DNA of 8,296 bases from Nitrospirota bacterium (GTDB lineage Bacteria > Nitrospirota > Nitrospiria > Nitrospirales > UBA8639), in the NCBI GenBank assembly GCA_029881175.1, contig JAOUNC010000106.1, positions 1 to 8,296 of the forward strand. Direction: 5' to 3'. The notes below the pieces were generated by a model. That model was not told where the DNA came from, ran no database searches, and was given only the letters and a program-made list of their open reading frames with translations. This document shows positions 1 through 6,869 of this stretch, one piece after another. Within the stretch, counting starts at the first letter, position 1; the number at the start of each line of letters is the position of its first letter. The position numbers and the translations under genes were made by a program.

Positions 1-188
1 TCATGATCCTTCGAAGTGATTCGATTCAACATTGCGCAAACCTCTCATGAAGGGTCCCACCAACCGATCGAAAAGAAAGCATGCAATTTTTCCCTCATGG
101 TATAGGGAGCTTCATATTTGGGAGTGAATAATAATAATAATTCCCAAGGGAGTATTGGCCCACAGGCACGCTGGATATCAAAGGCCTC
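1..188. other. Gene-poor flank with small inverted repeats
   Basis: I see no supportable gene here. Short frames exist on both strands but none has a ribosome binding site, a recognisable motif or useful length. Two small inverted repeats are visible: TCCCT (91-95) with AGGGA (104-108), and TTGGGA (118-123) with TCCCAA (142-147). The second encloses an AAT/ATA trinucleotide run at about 128-140. They lie downstream of the minus-strand ABC gene and could form weak RNA hairpins, but neither has a convincing U tract on that strand, so I do not call a terminator. Confidence 0.5.
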
Positions 189-310
189 AGGGCGGTTCAA
201 AAAAGTTCGTCCAGCAAGGCCGCAGCCAGTTTTGCACCCGGAGCGTACTTCCAGTACGTGAGCACGGAAAATTGGCGAGAACGCCGCTGGGGGCTTTTTT
301 CAACAGCCCT
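189..310. repeat. MITE/REP-like imperfect palindromic element, ~122 bp
   Basis: The whole segment folds back on itself. Its left end (AGGGCGGTTCAAAAAAG from 189) matches the reverse complement of its right end (CTTTTTTCAACAGCCCT, ending 310) with two mismatches. The centre is a perfect CGTACT-TCC-AGTACG hairpin at 244-258. Between ends and centre, further complementary blocks are visible, such as GCCAGTTTTGC against GCCAATTTTCC. It starts about 30 bp beyond the stop codon of the ABC gene. This is the layout of a non-autonomous transposable element or a large REP-like repeat. From memory, similar elements are scattered in Nitrospira genomes, which I could not check. A 63-codon frame running across it from a TTG at 155 is a by-product of the repeat and not a gene I would annotate. 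Confidence 0.7.
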
Positions 311-342
311 TATTTGGCCAAGCAAAACCGAGGTTCCCCCGT

Positions 343-2058
343 TTAAGACAATATGACGCTGTGTTGAACAAATGATTTGATCTTGGGATCGGTCGTAACA
401 ATCACTGCCGTCCAGGGATTCTCAACCCCACAAATCCTCGAGAGAATGGTTTCTCGTTGGGGAGAAGCGATTTCATGTAGACCACCGTCGACAATAAGTA
501 ACTTGGGACGAGTGATCAGAGCTCGAGCCAATAAAATTTGAATGGTCTGACTGGGAGAAAAGTTTTTTGCGCCGTATTGCACCAACGTTTGCAAGCCATC
601 AGGGAAATGCTCCATTTCCTTCTGCAAATCAACGAAATTCAAAACCCACAGTAAATCCTCGGTTGACAAAGTCTTTCGCCCTAATGTGATGTTTTCCAAA
701 AGCGTGGCTTCAAAAAGTGACACATCTCTGCTCAACACCAGGCCACGAAGGCCATTCACGGCGTCGTGATGGAGGTCACGGATATCAACTTCATTGTAGC
801 GAATGGTTCCGTGTGGTGGATCATCTAAACCCGCTAAGAGTCTGGAAATCCGTAATCGTTGGGATTCCGTTGCAGACACCAAAGCCCATTTTTCTCCAGC
901 TTTCAGGTTGACGGTGAGTTCAAAGGTATGTGGCCATGGGGGAGGCAAACCACCAACATGGGAGAGTGAAAGTTCGATCCCTTGGGGGGAACCCTCGGGA
1001 AAACTGACAAACTGATGTGAAATTTCTTGGTCCTTGGGAAGAGAAAAAATATGATGAATTTCCGTTAACGCGGTTAAAAAATAAAAAATCACATATGTGC
1101 GCTTGACGACTGAGTCCAAATTGAGAAGGAGTGTGGCAATGATGACTTCCGCGGCAACTAATTGTCCTAAGGTGAGTTCCCCTTTGCTCATTAGCCAACC
1201 CGCAGTTCCCAACAGACCAGTGTGCAGAAGAACTTGAAGGGAAATAGACCCCACGTATTGTCGTATGAGCACTCGTAGTCGGGATTCTCTAGCATGGACA
1301 TAGGCGTGAGCCAGGGAATCGGCTTTCTGAAGGATGAGATCTCGGCTCAGGCTGGATTTAAAGTGACTGAGATTGTCGGCCACCTCCTGAAACCAATGAT
1401 AGGTGGCATATTTGGTTTCTGACATGTACAGGGTACTTTGAAGCCCGCCTTGTCCTAAGACTCCGATAACCCCGATAGCGAGGAGGAGCAGAAGATCAAA
1501 CACCAGAAAGTAGGGGTGATAGAGGACAAGCAACACCATGCCAATGAATCCTCCCACTACAACGTTGGTTAGGTCTACCAACAAACTGGCAACGGCTCGT
1601 TGCATAAAGACAATCTCAAAAAACCGGCTGGCGTATTCACCGCGGAAATGTGCTTCTTGTATAGAGGGAAAGGTTCTGGCAAATGCCAGGGTGAAGCGAA
1701 CAAAAATTCGCCGTTCCAGAAGATCAGTGGCATAAAACTGGAGGACCTTGAACACACCAACAAATATCAGGACCCCGGCCATGATGCTGACGAGTGTGAC
1801 AACCATAATCGGCTGGATAGCTAACGCGAAGGTATTCACCAGTTCCTGGACGGTGACGGGAATAATGAGGGAAAACACGCCAACGGCGGCGGAATACATG
1901 AGGATCGTGAGAAGAATTTGGCGCTCTTGTCTCAGAAAAACGCCTACGTGTTGAAGGGCTTCTTTGTTCATGGTTAATTTGGAAAAGGTTGCCGGACTAG
2001 TATCTCTCGTATTGAAAATATCTAGATCACCGGTTGTGTCCAATGGCCGATAGCCCAT
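343..2058 (-). CDS. ABC half-exporter-like protein with degenerate ATPase motifs
   Basis: 571 aa. Six hydrophobic spans at roughly 47-67, 81-104, 158-180, 183-204, 270-291 and 298-315 form an exporter-type membrane domain. A nucleotide-binding-like domain follows from about 360. That fold is still traceable: KAGEKWALV precedes Walker A, then LLAGL, LLENITLG, ARALITRPKLLIVD. The catalytic residues are gone. The Walker A position reads SATESQRLR (395-403) with Arg401 for Lys. The Q-loop Gln is Arg or Ser near 443-444. The LSGGQ signature is FSPSQ (500-504). The Walker B Glu is Gly525, and the H-loop His is Thr556. There is no C39 peptidase domain. It is the last gene of the adaptor-channel-ABC operon, and its start overlaps the channel gene by 37 bp. 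Neither this ATG nor the in-frame ATG at 1971 (residue 30, just before the first helix) has a clear Shine-Dalgarno, so the start is uncertain. The family is secure; ATPase activity is doubtful. Confidence 0.85.
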   Translation of the reverse strand: MGYRPLDTTGDLDIFNTRDTSPATFSKLTMNKEALQHVGVFLRQERQILLTILMYSAAVGVFSLIIPVTVQELVNTFALAIQPIMVVTLVSIMAGVLIFVGVFKVLQFYATDLLERRIFVRFTLAFARTFPSIQEAHFRGEYASRFFEIVFMQRAVASLLVDLTNVVVGGFIGMVLLVLYHPYFLVFDLLLLLAIGVIGVLGQGGLQSTLYMSETKYATYHWFQEVADNLSHFKSSLSRDLILQKADSLAHAYVHARESRLRVLIRQYVGSISLQVLLHTGLLGTAGWLMSKGELTLGQLVAAEVIIATLLLNLDSVVKRTYVIFYFLTALTEIHHIFSLPKDQEISHQFVSFPEGSPQGIELSLSHVGGLPPPWPHTFELTVNLKAGEKWALVSATESQRLRISRLLAGLDDPPHGTIRYNEVDIRDLHHDAVNGLRGLVLSRDVSLFEATLLENITLGRKTLSTEDLLWVLNFVDLQKEMEHFPDGLQTLVQYGAKNFSPSQTIQILLARALITRPKLLIVDGGLHEIASPQRETILSRICGVENPWTAVIVTTDPKIKSFVQHSVILS

Positions 2059-3464
2059 TGGTAAAAGGCTTGGGCCTGATGATATTCAGCTTGTGCTTGA
2101 ATAGAGATGATTTCAGCATCCACCACATTTCGTTCTCGAAGATTCACAAAGAGTAAATTGGTGGCTCCCACCTGAAAGCGGGTTCTTTCGCCTTTCACCA
2201 GAGAGCGGGCGTAGATGAGAGCTTGCGAAGCCGCCTGCATTCGTTCTTTCGCTCGTAATAAAGCTGAGTTGGCATTGTCGATATCCAGGGCCACTTGTTG
2301 CATACGGAATTGCTGATCCCACAGCAATCGTTCCGCCTTGGCTTTCATTTGCAACTGTTGGCCGGTCGCATTTTTTTGTAGGAATGGAAAGCTGAGTTGA
2401 AGCCCGAATCGATAACCCAGACCCAGCACAAACTCTCCGGGTTTCCTGGTTGGTTCAGCCTCTGCCCGAAGATCAGGGAGCAAATTGTTTTTGGCGACAC
2501 CAAGATCAATATTATTTCGGGCCGCTTCAAGGGTAATTTGAAGGATTTCCGGCCGGCGTTGTTGGGCCAGATCGACATCGGTTTCCCGAGATTGGATACC
2601 CGAAGTTGAAGTGAAAGGAGGAAAGTCAGGGACCGTCTGAGAATTGAAAACAATGGGGGCACCATGGTTCCAGACAAATAGGGACAGCTTGAACTGTTCC
2701 TGTTCGGCTTCCCGTTTGGCTTTAATGACGTTTTCCAGTCGGCGTTGGACTTCCTGGTGGGCTTCGGTGACATCAAATTCGGCCACGGCACCGACTTCCG
2801 CCTGTCGGGCAAGTTGTTGAAGGCGGACTTTGGCGACCTCCAACGCTTGTTGGCGTAAGTCCACGGCTTTCCATGCGGCCACCCATTTCCAATATTGTGT
2901 GGCTGCACCCAAATACAGATCTTGGCGGGTTTGTTGAATATGAAGAGTGGCTTCCTGTTCTGCCAGTTTTGATTTTTCCAGTTCACCCTGTTCCGGATTG
3001 GTCCCCAGTCCTCGCAACAATGGTAGCACGAGGCCTAACAGAGGTTGATTCGTCTGGTTAACTCCGAGATCAGCCACCTCCACATCTCCCAGACCGGTTC
3101 GCCATCCAGCAAATCCTTGAAGACCCCAGGGATGCCGCATCTGAATAAAGGTGTCGTTGAAGCCCACACTTTTGGTTTTGCCGTCTTTGACCAGACGCTC
3201 CACCTCCAAATCATTGACCAGGATAGGTTCAAATGCACCAAGAGCTTTCAGTAATTTCCCTTGAGCTTCCAGTTTTTCAGTCCGGCTCCCATGCAACAGT
3301 GGATGTTGTGTCTCCACCAAAGACAGCACGGTTTCTAATCGCAGCGGTTGAGTTGCTGCTTGCCGGGAAGTCGTGGTCTCCAATGCAACAGTATCCGGCA
3401 GGGGAAACAGAAGAAGCACCGTGCCCGCAAACAGACAGGAAAGTGTCAATAGATTTCGTGGCAT
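2022..3464 (-). CDS. TolC-family outer-membrane efflux/secretion channel
   Basis: 480 aa, close to the usual TolC/OEP length. An N-terminal signal peptide is visible: Arg3, then a hydrophobic core at about 5-22, with probable cleavage near Ala27. Two alpha-helical repeat halves follow (about 42-265 and 295-470), rich in Ala, Gln, Glu and Arg with heptad-like spacing. Family-like features include QHPLL near 53, a second-half segment with RRPEI (303-307), and a C-terminal helix with GERTRFQVGATNLLFV (425-440). The only cysteine near the N terminus (Cys10) sits before most of the hydrophobic core, so a lipoprotein is unlikely. The start is set by a strong AGGAGG eight bases upstream. It lies between the adaptor gene (61-bp gap) and the ABC-like gene (37-bp overlap), which fits the outer-membrane duct of a tripartite complex. 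The substrate cannot be read from the sequence. Confidence 0.92.
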   Translation of the reverse strand: MPRNLLTLSCLFAGTVLLLFPLPDTVALETTTSRQAATQPLRLETVLSLVETQHPLLHGSRTEKLEAQGKLLKALGAFEPILVNDLEVERLVKDGKTKSVGFNDTFIQMRHPWGLQGFAGWRTGLGDVEVADLGVNQTNQPLLGLVLPLLRGLGTNPEQGELEKSKLAEQEATLHIQQTRQDLYLGAATQYWKWVAAWKAVDLRQQALEVAKVRLQQLARQAEVGAVAEFDVTEAHQEVQRRLENVIKAKREAEQEQFKLSLFVWNHGAPIVFNSQTVPDFPPFTSTSGIQSRETDVDLAQQRRPEILQITLEAARNNIDLGVAKNNLLPDLRAEAEPTRKPGEFVLGLGYRFGLQLSFPFLQKNATGQQLQMKAKAERLLWDQQFRMQQVALDIDNANSALLRAKERMQAASQALIYARSLVKGERTRFQVGATNLLFVNLRERNVVDAEIISIQAQAEYHQAQAFYQWAIGHWTQPVI

Positions 3465-3472
3465 GCATTCTC

Positions 3473-3478
3473 CCTCCT
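3473..3478 (-). promoter_or_regulatory. Ribosome binding site of the TolC-family gene
   Basis: A perfect AGGAGG on the minus strand, eight bases before the ATG at 3464. It settles the start of the channel gene and is much stronger than anything upstream of the flanking adaptor or ABC-like genes, so the channel may be translated most heavily of the three. Confidence 0.8.
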
Positions 3479-3525
3479 AGTTATGGCTTTCAGGATTGAC
3501 AGTCGTGCATCTCTTGGAGCCGTGA

Positions 3526-4953
3526 TTATTTCCCAGGCCGACCGGCCTTGGGGAGAAACGTCTCGGGAAGATCGGTGGATCGTTCCTGATAGTCAGCCGG
3601 AAATAAATTCACGCGTCGCCACAATTCATACCAGAGAGGTACCCGGTTCAATAAAACCCACCCGATAACTTGTGTGCCTTGGCGAATCTGATTTTGAGGC
3701 GGCCAGATTGAAGATTCGGAATCCGGAACCACCCAAAATCGAAACCGCCCCTGAGAATCCGAAACCTGATCGACCACCAACACCTGACCATCAAACGTTC
3801 CAGCCATTAGCTCCGGCCACGAAGGAAGCGGGATAGCCGGAATACCATGGAACAACAAACGGACTTTCCGCCCCGGCTTCAGGAGTGGCGCGTCTAACGC
3901 CTCGGTCCACATTTCAACTGCCCTAATGGCCGTATCGGGAACAATGGTAAACAACGAATCGCCCTGATGAACGATTTCACCAGGTCCCATGCGGGCCATA
4001 CGGACCACCGTGCCGTCGATTGGCGCAGTGATGCGGCTGGCGGCTCGTCGTTGGGCAGCATTGGAACGGGTTAAGGCCAGATCGGCCAGCTCCTTCCAGG
4101 CATTGGCCGCTTCCCCAAGGGCTGCGGCTCGCTGGGAACGGATGGCAAGGATACGTTGAACGAGTTCGGCTTCAATCTGAGCTCGTCCGTGCGCCAGTGC
4201 CTGTCGTGATTGGGTCACTTCTTGAAGCGCGGCCTCACTGGCTTTTAGTTCGGCTTGAGCGGCGGCCTCAGCTTGAATAGCTAATTCTAATTCCCGCCGT
4301 GAAATGAGTCCTTCTCCTTCCAGCAGATGGGAACGCTGTAGGTTCAGTTGAGCAGTTTTGGCAGCCACCTTCGCTGCGGCCAGGCGCTGTTCAACGCTCT
4401 GGATTCGCCTGAAAGCCTCTTCGACACGAGATCCGGCGGATCGAGTGGCGACATTGGTCAGTTGGGCCATTTCTTCGATTTGTTTCTCCAATAAACGAGA
4501 ACGAGTCAACGCTGTCTCCCGTCTTTCTTCCAGAGCTTGAATGGATTGGTCCAGCCTTAAGAGGAGATCCGGAGCCAGGAATTTGGGATCGACGTCCATG
4601 AGTTCAAGAATTAAATCCCCTTTTTTGACCATCATGCCTTCGTTGACATGCCAGGTTGTGATGCGACCTTCCAGAGGTGCATGCATCTCTTGCGGGCGTT
4701 CAGCAGGAGAATAGGCCGATAATTGCCCTTGCGCGGTGATCGTTTGAGTCCAGGGGACAAAGGCCAGAATCAAAATGAATACAAGAAAAAACCCGAGGAC
4801 GAGTCGAACGCTGGTGTACAGTTTCTTGGGAATTTTAACGGCTATCCACGATTTAAACTGCGTCTGGCGTTCATAGGCCTGAAGGGGGTGAGCCGTTTTC
4901 GAGAAAGGTATTTGAGGACCAGATTGCTCTGCTGGAATGAGATTCATTTCCAT
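3526..4953 (-). CDS. HlyD-family periplasmic adaptor (membrane fusion protein)
   Basis: 475 aa. A cytoplasmic leader of about 48 residues is followed by one membrane anchor (about 50-67, LVLGFFLVFILILAF). Next comes the first lipoyl half-motif (about 87-120, with APLEGRITTWHVNEGMMVKKGD), then a long Ala/Glu/Arg-rich coiled-coil hairpin (about 132-305). The second lipoyl half follows (about 306-340, ITAPIDGTVVRM then GEIVHQGDSLFTIVP), then a beta-barrel/membrane-proximal region to about 440 ending near GWVLLNRVPLWYELWRR. This order is diagnostic of HlyD-type adaptors that bridge an inner-membrane transporter and a TolC channel. It is the first gene of the operon. A weak AGGT-like site lies upstream of the chosen ATG, and a second in-frame ATG two codons later is equally possible. 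The short Pro-rich C-terminal tail (about 455-475) is unremarkable. Confidence 0.9.
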   Translation of the reverse strand: MEMNLIPAEQSGPQIPFSKTAHPLQAYERQTQFKSWIAVKIPKKLYTSVRLVLGFFLVFILILAFVPWTQTITAQGQLSAYSPAERPQEMHAPLEGRITTWHVNEGMMVKKGDLILELMDVDPKFLAPDLLLRLDQSIQALEERRETALTRSRLLEKQIEEMAQLTNVATRSAGSRVEEAFRRIQSVEQRLAAAKVAAKTAQLNLQRSHLLEGEGLISRRELELAIQAEAAAQAELKASEAALQEVTQSRQALAHGRAQIEAELVQRILAIRSQRAAALGEAANAWKELADLALTRSNAAQRRAASRITAPIDGTVVRMARMGPGEIVHQGDSLFTIVPDTAIRAVEMWTEALDAPLLKPGRKVRLLFHGIPAIPLPSWPELMAGTFDGQVLVVDQVSDSQGRFRFWVVPDSESSIWPPQNQIRQGTQVIGWVLLNRVPLWYELWRRVNLFPADYQERSTDLPETFLPKAGRPGK

Positions 4954-5047
4954 GAATTACCTGCTTACCAAGGCTTTGCGGGTACTCGTCTTAGTGAACC
5001 GACCTCCAAAATGATACCGTCTAAATCTATTAATTTTATTTTTCCAA

Positions 5048-5062
5048 TTAACCTGTGGTTAA
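5048..5062. promoter_or_regulatory. Palindromic operator candidate upstream of the adaptor operon
   Basis: TTAACCTGTGGTTAA is a perfect inverted repeat with 6-bp arms and a 3-bp spacer, about 95 bp upstream of the adaptor start codon. Its inner 13 bases fit the T-N11-A pattern of LysR-family binding sites. On the minus strand the bases around it include TTGATT and, 17 bp on, TTAATT, a weak promoter-like pair overlapping the palindrome. Function is inferred only from position and symmetry. Confidence 0.35.
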
Positions 5063-5076
5063 CGATTTAATCAATT

Positions 5077-5247
5077 CTAGCCCACACCAATTAGTAAACC
5101 AAGTTCATGGGAGGTAATTGCACAACCTCCTCCATTTTTGACCAAAGTCCAATCCTGGATTGCTTCACTGATGTCGGGCACTTTTGATCGTGTCCAGTCG
5201 TGGTCATTCTCTCCTGTTTGGTTATGATTAAAGTTTTCCCGTTTCAT
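5077..5247 (-). CDS. Possible small protein, 56 aa, unrecognised
   Basis: An ATG-initiated frame of 56 codons beginning MKRENFNHNQTGEND and ending ELGLLIGVG. It has natural-looking composition, including acidic, aromatic and glycine-rich stretches (DWTRSKVPDISEAIQDW, then KNGGGC). Its ATG follows the stop codon of the next minus-strand frame upstream by three bases (TGA-CCA-ATG). That arrangement is typical of translationally coupled genes and is the main reason for calling it. No Shine-Dalgarno is visible and I recognise no family. Since the upstream partner looks broken, this may be a surviving piece of a decayed operon. A competing 38-codon frame from the ATG at 5207 has a closer purine-rich leader (AGGAG) but less convincing composition. 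Confidence 0.4.
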   Translation of the reverse strand: MKRENFNHNQTGENDHDWTRSKVPDISEAIQDWTLVKNGGGCAITSHELGLLIGVG

Positions 5248-5250
5248 TGG

Positions 5251-5436
5251 TCAGGCTTGGGGTTGTCTAATCTGATTGCGACGCCAGGCGATTTCTTGTT
5301 CGATCTTTTTCATTTCATACGGTAAGTGCCCGAGCATTCTTTTGGCACCGTCACGACGAAAACCTTTAGGATTTATTTGCGATTCTTTGGCTACATATGC
5401 AAGTCGGCTCTCGAGTTGCTGAATTCTTTTTTGATT
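5251..5436 (-). pseudogene. Remnant reading frame, probable frameshifted small gene
   Basis: 61 open codons on the minus strand, with no start codon near the beginning. The translation reads like a real protein: NQKRIQQLESRLAYVAKESQ, then NPKGFRRDGAKRMLGHL, then PYEMKKIEQEIAWRRNQ and a short tail before TGA. It looks helical and highly basic. The frame opens just downstream of a six-T run (5427-5432 on +). Adding one base there would join it to HLQITEIKK in the neighbouring frame, so a slip in a homopolymer is a simple explanation. A third short frame immediately upstream (5441-5509, ending AVVTIYK and a TAA) may be the tail of another gene of the same array. I do not recognise the family. 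The evidence is composition and spacing only. Confidence 0.4.
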
Positions 5437-5509
5437 TCAGTTATTTGTAGATGGTGACCACAGCCTGATGATTATCCAGGCTTGTTTGGCGCTCCTGCCA
5501 GAAGTACAG

Positions 5510-5680
5510 CTAAAAGAAAAATACCGTACTTCTGATTTTGCACTCTCCATATACATATTGATTCTTTCGTGTGTTGCCTTTCATGGTTTTATTTAAAAAC
5601 AACAATAGGTACATAAGCAAATATATATTTTTTCTTAAAAACATATATTTTTTAAATGCAAATAGAATTATGATATGCGA
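5510..5680. other. AT-rich intergenic island with 11-bp direct repeat
   Basis: A markedly AT-rich stretch between the remnant frames and the regulator gene. ATATATTTTTT occurs twice, at 5623-5633 and 5643-5653, exactly 20 bp apart. This is close to two helical turns, so the two copies face the same side of the DNA. A minus-strand frame crosses the region, but its Phe/Lys/Leu-rich translation follows from base composition and it has no ribosome binding site. The region could be intrinsically curved or bound by nucleoid proteins; this is inference. Confidence 0.4.
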
Positions 5681-5686
5681 GAGAAC

Positions 5687-5710
5687 CTCCCCCCAGCAAG
5701 CTGAGGGGAG
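5687..5710. repeat. Strong GC-rich hairpin upstream of the LysR-type gene
   Basis: CTCCCCCCAGC (5687-5697) pairs with GCTGAGGGGAG (5700-5710) across a two-base AA spacer, with 10 of 11 pairs matched. It stands out sharply from the AT-rich bases on both sides. Neither strand carries a T tract directly after it, so it is not a standard intrinsic terminator. It ends 85 bp before the regulator's ATG and could be a leader-RNA structure, an insulating hairpin or a REP-like repeat unit. Confidence 0.6.
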
Positions 5711-5795
5711 ATCCATGGAATACTTTCTGAGTTCAATTTTATAAATTCATACTTTATTCTTGAATCATTTAAAATTTGGATGTAAGCTACCGCAC

Positions 5796-6707
5796 ATGGA
5801 ATGGCTGAACTACCACCACCTTCAATACTTCTGGGTGATTGCCCGTGAAGGAAGTATGAAACGGGCGTGTGAAGAACTCAATTTATCCCAACCGGCGTTA
5901 AGCGCCCAGCTTCGAGTGCTGGAGGATTCCTTAGGAGAAAAACTGTTTGATCGCGTGGGGCGGACATTGGTATTGACCGAGGTGGGACAGATGGCCTATC
6001 GATATGCTCAAGAGATTTTTTCTCTTGGTCAGGAATTCACCAACGTCATTAAAGGTCGGCCCAGCCTTCGTCCTGTGAAATTGGTGGTGGGGATTGCTGA
6101 AGTCGTTCCAAAAATGGTCGCCTATAAGCTCTTGAAATCTGTCTTTGCCCTACCTGAGCCTGTGCAAATTGTTTGCTGGGAAGGTCGCTTTGATCGGTTG
6201 CTAGGAGAATTGGCTTTACATTCTCTAGATATTCTCCTTGCTGATACGGCTATTCCCTCTACAGTCAGGATTCGAGGACACAGTCATCTACTCGGTGAAA
6301 CAGGAGTGTCCTTATTTGCTTCCCCCACTATTGCGGATAAATATCGCCGAAATTTTCCACAATCCCTTGATGGAGCCCCCTTTCTGCTTCCTACCAGCAA
6401 TGCCATGCTTCGACGAAGAATGGACGAGTGGTTTTCACGGAAGGGAATTACTCCCATGGTGGTCGGAGAGTTTGAGGATGGCGCCACCATGAAAGCATTT
6501 GCTCAAGCAGGAAAAGGAATATTCCCAGGGTCAACCGTGACCGCGAAAGAAATTAGCCGGCAATATCTTGTTAAAAAAATCGCTAACGTACCGGCAATTC
6601 GTGAACAATTCTATGCTATTTCCGCTGAACGCCGGATAAAGCATCCCGCAGTATTAGCCATAATGGATTCCGCTCAAAAAACACTCTTACGAGGTTCAAC
6701 TTCATAA
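5796..6707 (+). CDS. LysR-family transcriptional regulator, NhaR-like
   Basis: 303 aa from this ATG. The N terminus MEWLNYHHLQYFW closely resembles that of NhaR (NYNHLYYFW in the E. coli protein, from memory). The winged helix-turn-helix follows at about 5-64, with EGSMKRACEELNLSQPALSAQLRVLE as the HTH and GEKLFDRVGR leading into the wing. The effector domain runs from about 93 to the end. NhaR-type proteins classically activate Na+/H+ antiporter genes in response to sodium, but no antiporter gene is in the window, so the target is unknown. A TTG 36 bp upstream extends the frame by 12 residues that do not resemble the family, so I prefer the ATG. The gene is divergent from the adaptor-channel-ABC operon across about 840 bp, and may instead be autonomous. 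Confidence 0.88.
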   Translation: MEWLNYHHLQYFWVIAREGSMKRACEELNLSQPALSAQLRVLEDSLGEKLFDRVGRTLVLTEVGQMAYRYAQEIFSLGQEFTNVIKGRPSLRPVKLVVGIAEVVPKMVAYKLLKSVFALPEPVQIVCWEGRFDRLLGELALHSLDILLADTAIPSTVRIRGHSHLLGETGVSLFASPTIADKYRRNFPQSLDGAPFLLPTSNAMLRRRMDEWFSRKGITPMVVGEFEDGATMKAFAQAGKGIFPGSTVTAKEISRQYLVKKIANVPAIREQFYAISAERRIKHPAVLAIMDSAQKTLLRGSTS

Positions 6708-6797
6708 AGAAAATTGGTAGGTGAAAAGACCTGAAGGATATCGTCTCCTCATTGACACTCCCCAACTTCTTTGATACTTTTTTGTTCACTCCAAAAA

Positions 6798-6834
6798 GGT
6801 CGTTTGCAAGTCCTATTTTCGACCATGTTTTTTT
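6798..6834 (+). terminator. Weak intrinsic terminator candidate after the regulator gene
   Basis: GGTCG (6798-6802) can pair with CGACC (6820-6824). After three bases comes a seven-T run (6828-6834). The stem is short and the loop is 17 bases, so stability is modest. Its place about 90 bp downstream of the regulator's stop, before the parvulin gene, fits a terminator separating the two. Confidence 0.35.
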
Positions 6835-6869
6835 AATTCACATGACATGTTTTGCACAGAGGAGCTTTT

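Noticed and set aside
155..346. 63-codon plus-strand frame from a TTG
   Set aside because: It runs through the hairpin element and is a product of the repeat. It has no ribosome binding site and no protein motif.
2345..2986. 213-codon minus-strand frame inside the channel gene
   Set aside because: It is a shifted shadow of the TolC-family gene with Pro/Asn/Lys-rich unnatural composition; the channel frame is clearly the coding one.
5110..5130. GGAGGT/ACCTCC inverted repeat followed by a T run, as a terminator
   Set aside because: No plus-strand gene ends upstream of it and the stem is only six pairs; it lies within the 56-codon minus-strand frame.
5680..5712. CRISPR repeat
   Set aside because: A single hairpin with no repeated copies or spacers anywhere in the window and no cas genes.
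5510..5716. 68-codon minus-strand frame in the AT-rich island
   Set aside because: The Phe/Leu/Lys/Ile content follows base composition, there is no ribosome binding site, and it begins inside the flank of the GC hairpin.
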